Positions 21,209 to 28,870 of a stretch of 64,000 bases of DNA are shown piece by piece (within the stretch, counting starts at the first letter, position 1; every line of letters begins with the position of its first letter). Origin of the DNA: an uncultured Christensenellaceae bacterium (GTDB lineage: Bacteria; Bacillota; Clostridia; Christensenellales; CAG-314); NCBI GenBank assembly GCA_910585195.1, contig CAJUCX010000001.1, positions 248,001 to 312,000 of the forward strand, in the 5' to 3' direction. Below the pieces are notes generated by a model that was not told the origin of the DNA, made no database searches, and saw nothing but the letters and a program-made list of their open reading frames with translations. The translations under genes and the position numbers were made by a program.

Positions 21209-22105
21209 TTAAGAAATTCTGTTTGCGCCGCTCATTCCCGAGCCGGAAATGTAAAGCAACGCGCCTTGAAAGATTTTTTCCGCCAACTGCCGTTGATAGT
21301 CTTTGTCGATAAGTTTGCGCTCGTCTTCCGCATTGGATAAAAATCCGCACTCTACAATTATGCTTGGGCTCTCGGTGCATTTAAGCATAAAATAGTCCCC
21401 TGCAAGCGCGCTGTGCTTGTTGCCTGTAAAGTCGTTTAGCACCGCCTGCATTTTTTGAGCAAACAACTTGCCTGCCTCGCTTGACTCTTCAAAAAATACC
21501 TGCGGACCGCTTCTTGACGGAGAAGAAAATTTATTCATATGGACGGAAATAACCATATTGGCTTTGGCTTGCAAAATAATTTCCTTTCGCTTTTGCATAT
21601 CCCTGCGCTTAAAGCCGTCGGTCGCGTCGCCGTAAAGTCCGTTGTCGTCGGTTCTTGTCAGCACCACGGGGAAGCCTGCCATTGTAAACAACTCTTTAAG
21701 AATGTACGTCATTTGCAAATTCAGCGTGCTTTCTTTAACCTTTGTGTTTACTCCGACAACTCCGCCGTCTATGCCGCCGTGCCCTGCGTCAAGCACCACC
21801 ACGAAGTTGTAACTTGCCTGAGTGTCCGCCTTATTATAATTTGCAAACATAAGCAAAAACACCGACGCGCAAACAAGCATAATACACAAACAGCCACCTG
21901 CCTTGACAAAGAAACTTGCTTTATCCTGTTTTGAATATTTTGCAAACCGTTTCTCTTCTTTGCCGAAACTTTTGCCGTCACCGTTTGACGCATTGCAACC
22001 GTTTTTATTTTTTTTGTTTGCAGCAGCAAAATCGCTAAACTTCTTGTGAAAAAAGTTTTTAAGATTTCCGCCAAAACTGCCGTTTTTCCTGTTTTTTCGC
22101 ATCAT
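21209..22105 (-). CDS. N-acetylmuramoyl-L-alanine amidase (Amidase_3, CwlD-like)
   Basis: A 298-aa membrane-anchored amidase that cuts the amide bond between muramic acid and the stem peptide. A highly basic cytosolic N-terminus (about 75 residues, rich in Lys/Asn/Gly) precedes one membrane segment near residues 74-93. The Amidase_3 domain carries the zinc motifs VVLDAGHGGIDGG and ISVHMNKF and the catalytic Glu (SIIVECGFLSN). B. subtilis CwlD, which forms the spore-cortex muramic lactam, has this domain with a single anchor. The sporulation context makes that role plausible but not proven. Confidence 0.88.
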   Translation of the reverse strand: MMRKNRKNGSFGGNLKNFFHKKFSDFAAANKKNKNGCNASNGDGKSFGKEEKRFAKYSKQDKASFFVKAGGCLCIMLVCASVFLLMFANYNKADTQASYNFVVVLDAGHGGIDGGVVGVNTKVKESTLNLQMTYILKELFTMAGFPVVLTRTDDNGLYGDATDGFKRRDMQKRKEIILQAKANMVISVHMNKFSSPSRSGPQVFFEESSEAGKLFAQKMQAVLNDFTGNKHSALAGDYFMLKCTESPSIIVECGFLSNAEDERKLIDKDYQRQLAEKIFQGALLYISGSGMSGANRIS

Positions 22106-22125
22106 TTTTTATAAAATACAAAAAG

Positions 22126-22221
22126 TAATCCACTTATCCACAAAGTTATCCACATAAACATATGTTCGTGTGGACAAGTTGTTTCACGCTTTTTGTGAAA
22201 TAAAATTACTGCTTGTCTACA
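22126..22221. promoter_or_regulatory. Cluster of DnaA-box-like sites
   Basis: Two perfect tandem TTATCCACA sites (22134-22142, 22146-22154) lie 12 bp apart. An inverted TTGTCCACA (22169-22177) and a near match TTGTCTACA (22213-22221) follow, with TAATCCACT at 22126-22134. TTATCCACA is the high-affinity DnaA site in E. coli and B. subtilis. The cluster fills the gap between the divergent amidase and bioY genes. Confidence 0.65.
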
Positions 22222-22271
22222 AATTTTATGAAAGTTTTTTTTGCAATATACCTCAAAATCTAAAATGTCTA

Positions 22272-22300
22272 TTGACAAATTTGACGCTTTGAATTAAATT
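22272..22300 (+). promoter_or_regulatory. bioY promoter, probable leaderless start
   Basis: TTGACA (22272-22277), 17-nt spacer and TAAATT (22295-22300) lie 7 nt before the ATG at 22308. There is no Shine-Dalgarno sequence. Confidence 0.65.
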
Positions 22301-22307
22301 TATCTCG

Positions 22308-22835
22308 ATGAATAACAACACCAAAGAATTGATAAAAGCAGGACTTCTTGCGGCAATAACCGCAGTGCTTGCACAGATAGTTTTGCCGATAGGTCCGATA
22401 CCCTTCAACCTTGCGGTAATGGGCGCATTTTTGGCAGGTATGCTGCTGACTCCTCGGTGGGCGTGCTTTTCTATGTTTGCCTATATGCTTTTGGGTATAA
22501 TAGGCGTGCCTGTCTTTGCAGGCTTTAAGGGCGGCGCGGGTGTATTGTTCGGCAACACAGGCGGCTATATATTCGGCTACATTGCCATTGCATTGCTTAC
22601 TTCCTTAGGCAGAAATAAAAAATGGTATTTTGCGTCATTGCTTATGGCGGCGGGCGTGTTGATATGCTATACTTTGGGTACGGTGTGGTTTATGATACTT
22701 ACCAAAAACAATCTTGCGGTAAGTCTTGCCTACTGCGTAACGCCGTTTATAATTCCCGACGTTGCAAAAGGCATTTGCGCATATGCAATCGGCAAAGCGT
22801 TAAATACACGGCTTAAATTTTCTTCCGCAGGTTGA
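22308..22835 (+). CDS. bioY: Biotin transporter substrate-binding subunit BioY
   Basis: A 175-aa S component of an energy-coupling factor biotin importer. It has about six membrane segments and the family motifs LAQIVLPIGPIPFNLAVMG and GIIGVPVFAGFKGG near the start of the conserved core. No EcfA/EcfT genes are adjacent, so it probably uses a shared ECF module encoded elsewhere. No biotin-synthesis gene lies nearby, which hints at dependence on external biotin. Confidence 0.93.
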   Translation: MNNNTKELIKAGLLAAITAVLAQIVLPIGPIPFNLAVMGAFLAGMLLTPRWACFSMFAYMLLGIIGVPVFAGFKGGAGVLFGNTGGYIFGYIAIALLTSLGRNKKWYFASLLMAAGVLICYTLGTVWFMILTKNNLAVSLAYCVTPFIIPDVAKGICAYAIGKALNTRLKFSSAG

Positions 22836-22872
22836 CGCTTGAAAATTTATAAAATAATAATTTCGTAAAAAT

Positions 22873-22898
22873 AAAAGGCAGTGAAAACTGCCTTTTTT
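22873..22898. terminator. Bidirectional terminator between bioY and tsaD
   Basis: Stem AAAAGGCAGT/ACTGCCTTTT with a 4-nt loop and T-rich flanks serves convergent bioY and tsaD. Confidence 0.8.
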
Positions 22899-22975
22899 GT
22901 TCTTTATAAATTATTTTATTTTTTGCTTAAACCTTTTACTTATATTTTATAATAGGTAAATCTAACGACTTCTAT

Positions 22976-23983
22976 TTATTTTGTTTTCAGCGAAAGCGTC
23001 GGGCAAGCGTTCAGTCTAAAATCCGCAAGGTCTTTGCCTGCCTGACTTAAAAAATAACCTTGCGACGCAATCATAGCCGCATTGTCGCCGCAGTATTTTA
23101 ATTGCGGCAAATAAAGTTGTATGCCATATTTTTCGCACTGCTTTTGGGCATACTCGCGCAAATAGCTGTTTGCGCCTACCCCGCCTGCCACGCAAAGTTT
23201 TTTGTGAGATTTTGCAATATTTACCGCTTCGTCTACAACGCCGCATACTGCGGCAACGGTAAAACTTTTTGCGACGTCGCATTTGTTGGCAGCTTCGCCC
23301 TTTTGGTCGAGATTGTGCAAATAATTTATAACCCCTGTTTTAAGTCCGCTGTAACTAAAATTCCCGTCTTTCATAACAACCGACTTAAACTCTATATTTT
23401 CTTTTCCGCTTTGCGCAAGTTTATCTATCTGCACACCGCCGGGGTAACATAAACCCAGAGTCCTTGCCACTTTGTCAAATGCTTCTCCGCAGGCGTCGTC
23501 TATTGTAGTTTTAAGCACGGTATAGTCGGTATAACTTTCCACGTCGACGATTGCGGTATGTCCGCCGCTTGCCAAAAGACACGTAAAAGGCGGCCGCAAA
23601 TCTTTGTGCGTAATGTAGTTTGCGCAGATATGCCCCTCTATATGGTTTACTTTAATAAGCGGTATATCGTTGGCTTGACAAAATGCCTTTGCAAAAGATA
23701 CTCCCACAAGCAACGCGCCCACGAGCCCTGCGCCGTAAGTTACGGCGACAAAATCCAAATCTTTTGCGGTTACGTTTGCCTGTTGCAATGCCTCCGCAAC
23801 AACTTTGTCTATATTGTGCACGTGGTTTCTGCTTGCAATTTCAGGCACTACGCCGCCGTATTGTTTATGTATTTCTATTTGGGAGTTGACGACGGACGAC
23901 AAAACTTCACGGCCGTTTTTTACCACCGCCGCAGCGGTTTCGTCGCAAGACGACTCTATACCCAAAATTACGATATCTTTCAT
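22976..23983 (-). CDS. tsaD: tRNA N6-adenosine threonylcarbamoyltransferase TsaD
   Basis: The catalytic subunit that places threonylcarbamoyl on A37 of ANN-decoding tRNAs, 335 aa. It begins GIESSCDETAAAVV. The metal-binding histidines are in KVNHIEGHIC (about residues 108-117), followed by the ATP-site motifs LLASGGHTAIV and VAGGVGANSYLR. TsaB and TsaE, its partners, are not in this window. Its ATG overlaps the prfB stop by one base. Confidence 0.97.
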   Translation of the reverse strand: MKDIVILGIESSCDETAAAVVKNGREVLSSVVNSQIEIHKQYGGVVPEIASRNHVHNIDKVVAEALQQANVTAKDLDFVAVTYGAGLVGALLVGVSFAKAFCQANDIPLIKVNHIEGHICANYITHKDLRPPFTCLLASGGHTAIVDVESYTDYTVLKTTIDDACGEAFDKVARTLGLCYPGGVQIDKLAQSGKENIEFKSVVMKDGNFSYSGLKTGVINYLHNLDQKGEAANKCDVAKSFTVAAVCGVVDEAVNIAKSHKKLCVAGGVGANSYLREYAQKQCEKYGIQLYLPQLKYCGDNAAMIASQGYFLSQAGKDLADFRLNACPTLSLKTK

Positions 23984-25077
23984 TACAACGCCTTTTGCAA
24001 ATAGTCTTCTATAAACGGCTGAATATTTCCGTCCATAACCTCCGTTATGTTGGAGTTTTCAAAACCCGTTCTGTGGTCTTTTACTAGGGTATACGGACAA
24101 AAGACGTACGAGCGTATCTGACTGCCCCACTCTATCTTTTTAATTTCGCCTTTAATGGACATTGCCTCTTCCATCTGCTCGCGCTCTTTAAGCTCGATAA
24201 GTTTGCTTTTTAACATCTTCATTGCCTGCTCGCGGTTTTGTATCTGACTGCGTTCGTTTTGACAAGCAACGATAATACCCGTAGGCAAATGCGTAATGCG
24301 GATTGCGCTTTCCGTCTTGTTGACGTGCTGACCGCCTGCACCGCTGCTGCGGTAAGTGTCGACTTTCAAGTCTTTTTCTTCTATAACTATGTCTATATCG
24401 TTGTCGATTTCCGGCATAACTTCCAAAGAGGCAAAGGAAGTGTGCCGTCTTTTATTTGCATCGAAAGGAGAAATCCTTACCAACCTATGCACGCCTTTTT
24501 CCGCTTTAAGATAGCCGTATGCGTTAATGCCGTTTACCTGAAAGGTTACGCTTTTTATGCCGGCTTCATCGCCGGGCAGCATATCGAGTTCCGCAACTTT
24601 ATAGCCCCTGCGCTCGCAGTAACGGGTATACATTCTGTAAAGCATACTAGCCCAGTCCTGCGCTTCCGTTCCGCCGGCGCCTGCGTGCAAAGTAAGTATA
24701 GCGTTGTTGCCGTCGTATTTACCGCGAAGCAAAGTGGAAATATACAACTCGCCAATCTGCTTTTTAAGACTTTCGCACTCGGTTGCCGTTTCTTCAAGCA
24801 TTGCCTCGTCATCGTCGCACATATCCAAAAGTTCGTCGCAGTTGGACAAAGCAACGGACAGATTTTCCAACTCTTCCAACTTATATTCTATGTTTTTTGC
24901 GCGCTGTGCAACGCCCTGCGCTTTTTGCACGTCGTTCCAAAATCCGTCGGCGTGCATTTGCTCGTTAAGCCTTGACAGCTCTTTTTTTAATGCGTCAAGG
25001 TCAAGCGACTCGCCTATGCCGTTAAGTTGCGCAATGAGCGCTTTTATATCTCTTTTAAGTTCGTCCTTTTGAATCAA
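23983..25077 (-). CDS. prfB: Peptide chain release factor 2, without programmed frameshift
   Basis: This factor recognises UGA and UAA stop codons and releases the nascent chain. The GGQ motif (SSGAGGQHVNKTES) and the RF2-type SPF tripeptide (RLVRISPFDANKRRH) are present. I start at TTG 25075-25077: AAAGGAG lies 8 nt upstream and gives 364 aa, the usual RF2 length. The upstream ATG at 25179 would add 34 residues read through an intergenic hairpin. The region where most bacteria carry an in-frame UGA and +1 frameshift is continuous here (IGESLDLDALKKEL), so no frameshift is needed. Confidence 0.95.
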   Translation of the reverse strand: MIQKDELKRDIKALIAQLNGIGESLDLDALKKELSRLNEQMHADGFWNDVQKAQGVAQRAKNIEYKLEELENLSVALSNCDELLDMCDDDEAMLEETATECESLKKQIGELYISTLLRGKYDGNNAILTLHAGAGGTEAQDWASMLYRMYTRYCERRGYKVAELDMLPGDEAGIKSVTFQVNGINAYGYLKAEKGVHRLVRISPFDANKRRHTSFASLEVMPEIDNDIDIVIEEKDLKVDTYRSSGAGGQHVNKTESAIRITHLPTGIIVACQNERSQIQNREQAMKMLKSKLIELKEREQMEEAMSIKGEIKKIEWGSQIRSYVFCPYTLVKDHRTGFENSNITEVMDGNIQPFIEDYLQKAL

Positions 25078-25123
25078 AATTTTTTCTCCTTTTACGGTAA
25101 AATTTAACTGCAAATAACCGCTT

Positions 25124-25147
25124 AAACTCCGTCTGTCGACGGAGTTT
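25124..25147 (-). promoter_or_regulatory. Perfect hairpin in the secA-prfB leader
   Basis: A 10-bp perfect stem AAACTCCGTC/GACGGAGTTT with a 4-nt loop lies 47 nt before the prfB TTG. On the minus strand it is not followed by a T-run, so it is not a normal terminator in the direction of the genes. Confidence 0.5.
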
Positions 25148-25167
25148 TTAATTTTATAAAAATATTT

Positions 25168-25190
25168 AATTCCGCACACTGTGCGAAATT
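25168..25190 (-). terminator. Hairpin just after secA, possible weak terminator
   Basis: Minus strand AATTTCGCAC/GTGCGGAATT with a 3-nt loop (one G-U pair) is followed by AAATATTTTTATAAAATT. It begins six bases after the secA stop. Confidence 0.45.
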
Positions 25191-25195
25191 TTTTG

Positions 25196-27853
25196 CTATT
25201 TAACGTCTTTTCCGCAGCAATGTTTGAATTTTTTTCCGCTGCCGCACGGGCAAGGACCGTTGCGGTTTAAGTTAGGGTTTATGTCAGGGTCTAAGGTTTT
25301 AGGTTTTCCCGGCTGCTCGACAAGCACGCGTTTTACGTTTACGCGCAAGCAATATTTTACCGCGTCGTATTGAATTTCGCTTATCATTTTGTCAAACATA
25401 TCGAAGCCTTCGCGCTTATATGCCTGCACAGGGTCGTGATTGCCGTACGCCATAAGACCTATGCCGCGTTTAAGCTCGTCCATAGCGTCTATGTGATCCA
25501 TCCACTTTTCGTCGACGACTTTAAGCATAATAAACCTTTCTACTTCCTTAAAGTCTATGTCTTTGGCGGCGTTTTCTTCTACCTTGGCGTCAAGTACTGA
25601 AATAAGGTCGTTTTGCAGCTGCTCCAAAAACTCCTGACCGGTAATCTTGTCTATTTCGCTTTTTACTATATAATCTTCGTTGGTGTTGAAGAAGTCTTCG
25701 CACAAAATGCGGTTAAGCTCTTCCGTATCCCAATCCTGAGTACTGCGGTTTATATCCACGCATTGATTTACGACGTTGCTGCAAACGGTTTTTATCATTT
25801 CCTTCAAGTCGTTGTGAATATCTTCCCCGTTTAATACCTTATTGCGCTCTTGATAGATAAGCGTTCTTTGCTCGTTCATTACGTCGTCGTACTGCAAGAC
25901 GTGTTTTCTTGATGAGAAGTTGCGGTCTTCTATACGCTCTTGCGCGCGCTCTATCTGACGGGTAATCACCTTAGCCTCGATAGGCATATCTTCTTCCACG
26001 TTTAAGAAAGTAAATATTTTTTGCATTTTTTCGCCACCGAAGATACGCGCCAAATCGTCTTCCAAAGAAATGAAGAATACAGACGAACCCGGGTCGCCCT
26101 GACGGCCGGAACGGCCGCGCAACTGGTTGTCGATACGACGGCTTTCGTGTCTTTCCGTACCGATAATGTGCAAACCGCCTACCTTCAAGACTCTTTCTCT
26201 TTCTTCGTCGGTCTGCTGTTTGAATTTTTCATACAGACTTCTGTATTGCTCGGTTGCCTTTATTTCTTCTTCGGTTTTGTCGCTTCTGAAACTCGTTGCG
26301 CTTTCAATCAACTCGTTGTCGACGCCCTGTTTTGCCATTTCTCTCTTTGCCAAAAACTCGGGGTTGCCGCCCAGCAAAATATCGGTGCCGCGGCCCGCCA
26401 TATTAGTAGCAATGGTAACCGCGCCGAAGCGCCCTGCCTGAGCGACGATTTCCGCCTCGCGCTCGTGGTTTTTGGCATTCAAAACGTTGTGTTTTATGCC
26501 CCTTGCGTTAAACAACTTGCTCAACTGCTCGGACTTTTCTACCGTGAGCGTACCTATAAGCATAGGCTGACCGGAGTTGTGCCTCTCTGCCACGTCTTCG
26601 ACAATGGCTTTAAGTTTGCCGTTTTCCGTCTTGAAGATAACGTCGTTGTAGTCCAACCTTGCGATAGGTTTGTTGGTAGGGATTTCCACAACGTCAAGTT
26701 TGTATATGGAATTGAATTCTCCTTCTTCTGTCTTTGCGGTACCGGTCATACCGCTGAGTTTTTTATACAGGCGGAACAGGTTTTGGAAGGTGATAGTCGC
26801 AAGAGTCTTGTTTTCTTCTCTGATGCGCACGCCTTCTTTTGCTTCTATTGCCTGATGCAAGCCGGCACTGTAACGGCGGCCCTCCATCTTACGGCCTGTA
26901 AACTCGTCGACGATAACTACTTCGCCTTTTTCGACGATATAGTCGTTTTCGTTTTTCATTATATAATTTGCCTTCAACGCCTGCAAAATATAATGGTTGA
27001 GTTCAGAGTTTTCTATATCGGACAAGTTGTCTACCTTAAAGAATTTTTCCGCCTTCATAACGCCGTTGTCGTTAAGACGCACGGCTTTGTCCTTTTCGTC
27101 GATTTCATAATCCGACGGATTGAGCGAAGTCGCAAACTTGTTTGCTGTAACGTACATCTCGCTGGAACGGTTGCCTTTGCCTGAAATGATAAGCGGCGTC
27201 CTCGCTTCGTCAATCAAAATGCTGTCAACTTCGTCGATAATTACAAACGACAAATCGCGCATAACAAGGTCGTTTTTGCTTGTAGCCATATTGTCGCGCA
27301 GATAGTCGAAACCTATCTCGTTGTTGGTGCCGTAAGTAATGTCGCAGTCGTAGGCGGCTTTCTTTTGCGCTCTGGTTTGGTTGTGAACTATTACGCCGAC
27401 GCTCAAACCCAAAAATTTGTAAATCTTGCCCATCCACTCGGCGTCGCGCTGCGCAAGATAATCGTTTACGGTAACTATATGCACGCCTTTGCCCGTCAAA
27501 GCGTTTAAGTATGCAGGCAACGTCGCAACAAGTGTTTTACCTTCGCCTGTCGCCATTTGCGCGATACGGCCTTGATGCAACACAATGCCGCCCAAGAGTT
27601 GCACGTAAAAATGACGCATATGCAAAACGCGGTCGCCTGCTTCTCTCACTACGGCAAAAGCGTCCGGCAAAATGTCGTCGGCGGTTTCTCCGTCGGCAAG
27701 GCGTTTTTTAAGTACGTTTGTGGTTTCTTTAAGTTCTTCGTCGCTCATTGCCTTGTATTTGTCGGCAAGGGCTTCCACCTCGTCCGCAATCTTTTGCAAC
27801 GCTATGACTTCTTTGTCGTTTTGACTTTTGAATAGTTTACCGAACAGTCCCAT
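25196..27853 (-). CDS. secA: Protein translocase ATPase SecA
   Basis: The motor that drives preproteins through SecYEG, 885 aa. Walker A ATGEGKTLVATLPAYL is near residue 100 and Walker B FVIIDEVDSILIDEARTPL near residue 205. NATNMAGRGTD and RGRSGRQGDPG mark the second helicase half. A zinc-binding SEC-C tail (GPCPCGSGKKFKHCCG), which contacts SecB or phospholipid, ends the protein. It is followed by prfB, a widespread pairing. Confidence 0.98.
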   Translation of the reverse strand: MGLFGKLFKSQNDKEVIALQKIADEVEALADKYKAMSDEELKETTNVLKKRLADGETADDILPDAFAVVREAGDRVLHMRHFYVQLLGGIVLHQGRIAQMATGEGKTLVATLPAYLNALTGKGVHIVTVNDYLAQRDAEWMGKIYKFLGLSVGVIVHNQTRAQKKAAYDCDITYGTNNEIGFDYLRDNMATSKNDLVMRDLSFVIIDEVDSILIDEARTPLIISGKGNRSSEMYVTANKFATSLNPSDYEIDEKDKAVRLNDNGVMKAEKFFKVDNLSDIENSELNHYILQALKANYIMKNENDYIVEKGEVVIVDEFTGRKMEGRRYSAGLHQAIEAKEGVRIREENKTLATITFQNLFRLYKKLSGMTGTAKTEEGEFNSIYKLDVVEIPTNKPIARLDYNDVIFKTENGKLKAIVEDVAERHNSGQPMLIGTLTVEKSEQLSKLFNARGIKHNVLNAKNHEREAEIVAQAGRFGAVTIATNMAGRGTDILLGGNPEFLAKREMAKQGVDNELIESATSFRSDKTEEEIKATEQYRSLYEKFKQQTDEERERVLKVGGLHIIGTERHESRRIDNQLRGRSGRQGDPGSSVFFISLEDDLARIFGGEKMQKIFTFLNVEEDMPIEAKVITRQIERAQERIEDRNFSSRKHVLQYDDVMNEQRTLIYQERNKVLNGEDIHNDLKEMIKTVCSNVVNQCVDINRSTQDWDTEELNRILCEDFFNTNEDYIVKSEIDKITGQEFLEQLQNDLISVLDAKVEENAAKDIDFKEVERFIMLKVVDEKWMDHIDAMDELKRGIGLMAYGNHDPVQAYKREGFDMFDKMISEIQYDAVKYCLRVNVKRVLVEQPGKPKTLDPDINPNLNRNGPCPCGSGKKFKHCCGKDVK

Positions 27854-27982
27854 AATAGTTGTAACTCCGTATCTTTAATTGATTTATTTTGCTTTGTTTT
27901 TATAAATTCATAAACGATAATTAACGTTTACGCTTATTTTAATTGAATAATTTGCCGTTGTCTGTAAAATCTTGTTGACTTT

Positions 27983-28720
27983 TTACAAATCCGCAAGCGG
28001 AACGGTCTTTATTCTTGAAGAAAAGGTAATGCAATATACCTTTTTGCAACCGTGTTTCTTCAAGAGTTTTGCCATTTCGGACAGCGTCGCGCCGGTGGTT
28101 TTTACGTCGTCGGCAATAAGCACGCTTTCCGGCGGGGGTTGTTTAATCGCAAATATACCGCGCATACTCTCGAAACGCTCGTCGTAAGTCTTTTTTTCCT
28201 GCGGCGGAATGTCTTTTGATTTTTCCGCCAAGTCAACCAACGGTTTACTTATTATATCACAAATATCCTGCGCTATCAACTGCGATTGATTATATCCGCG
28301 TTTTTTGAAAGTTTCTTTACTTGACGGCACGAATGTAACGGCGTCAAACTGCCAGTTCTGCCTCCGCAAAATCTCGACCATAAGATGAGCCATCGGTTTT
28401 GACAGATATTTTTGTCCGCCGAATTTTAAGCGGTACACCAGTTTTTGCGCCAAACCCTCGTATCTGCAAACAGAACGCGCCATGTCAAACGCAAGGTCGC
28501 GCTTTGCGCACTCGTCGCAAAACGTATCCATAGTACGCAAATCTATACCGCACTTTTGACACACGCGCCCGTTTAACGGCAAGTCTTTTTTGCACCCGTC
28601 GCAAAAACCGTGTTTGTCTTTTGCAACGTCTCTGCCGCATACGACGCATTTTATACCTTGCGGATTTATTATATCCAAAAATTTGCCAAACAACATTTTT
28701 CTTTTTCCCGAATGCGCCAC
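27983..28720 (-). CDS. comFC: ComF-family phosphoribosyltransferase-like protein
   Basis: A 245-aa ComFC-type protein. Two zinc-knuckle clusters at the N-terminus (CVVCGRD...CDGCKKD, then CQKCGID...CDECAKR) precede a type I phosphoribosyltransferase fold with the PRPP loop VLIADDVKTTGATLSEMA. In B. subtilis ComFC aids uptake of transforming DNA together with the ComFA helicase. No comFA is adjacent here, so a competence role is uncertain. Confidence 0.9.
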   Translation of the reverse strand: MAHSGKRKMLFGKFLDIINPQGIKCVVCGRDVAKDKHGFCDGCKKDLPLNGRVCQKCGIDLRTMDTFCDECAKRDLAFDMARSVCRYEGLAQKLVYRLKFGGQKYLSKPMAHLMVEILRRQNWQFDAVTFVPSSKETFKKRGYNQSQLIAQDICDIISKPLVDLAEKSKDIPPQEKKTYDERFESMRGIFAIKQPPPESVLIADDVKTTGATLSEMAKLLKKHGCKKVYCITFSSRIKTVPLADL

Positions 28721-28870
28721 ACTGCACTTTCTTTATATAATCTTTTGCGCTGCTTATTTTCCCTTACGTCATTTCTTCAAGACACCGCTACGTTGTGCGG
28801 TCTTTACAAAATTTTACTGCCGTTTACTTTCGGGTTTTTTTAACAATCTTATATTTATATATTTTTGCCG

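Noticed and set aside
22106..22307. Chromosomal origin (oriC) at the DnaA-box cluster
   Set aside because: dnaA, dnaN, rpmH and related origin genes are absent and gene orientation does not switch here.
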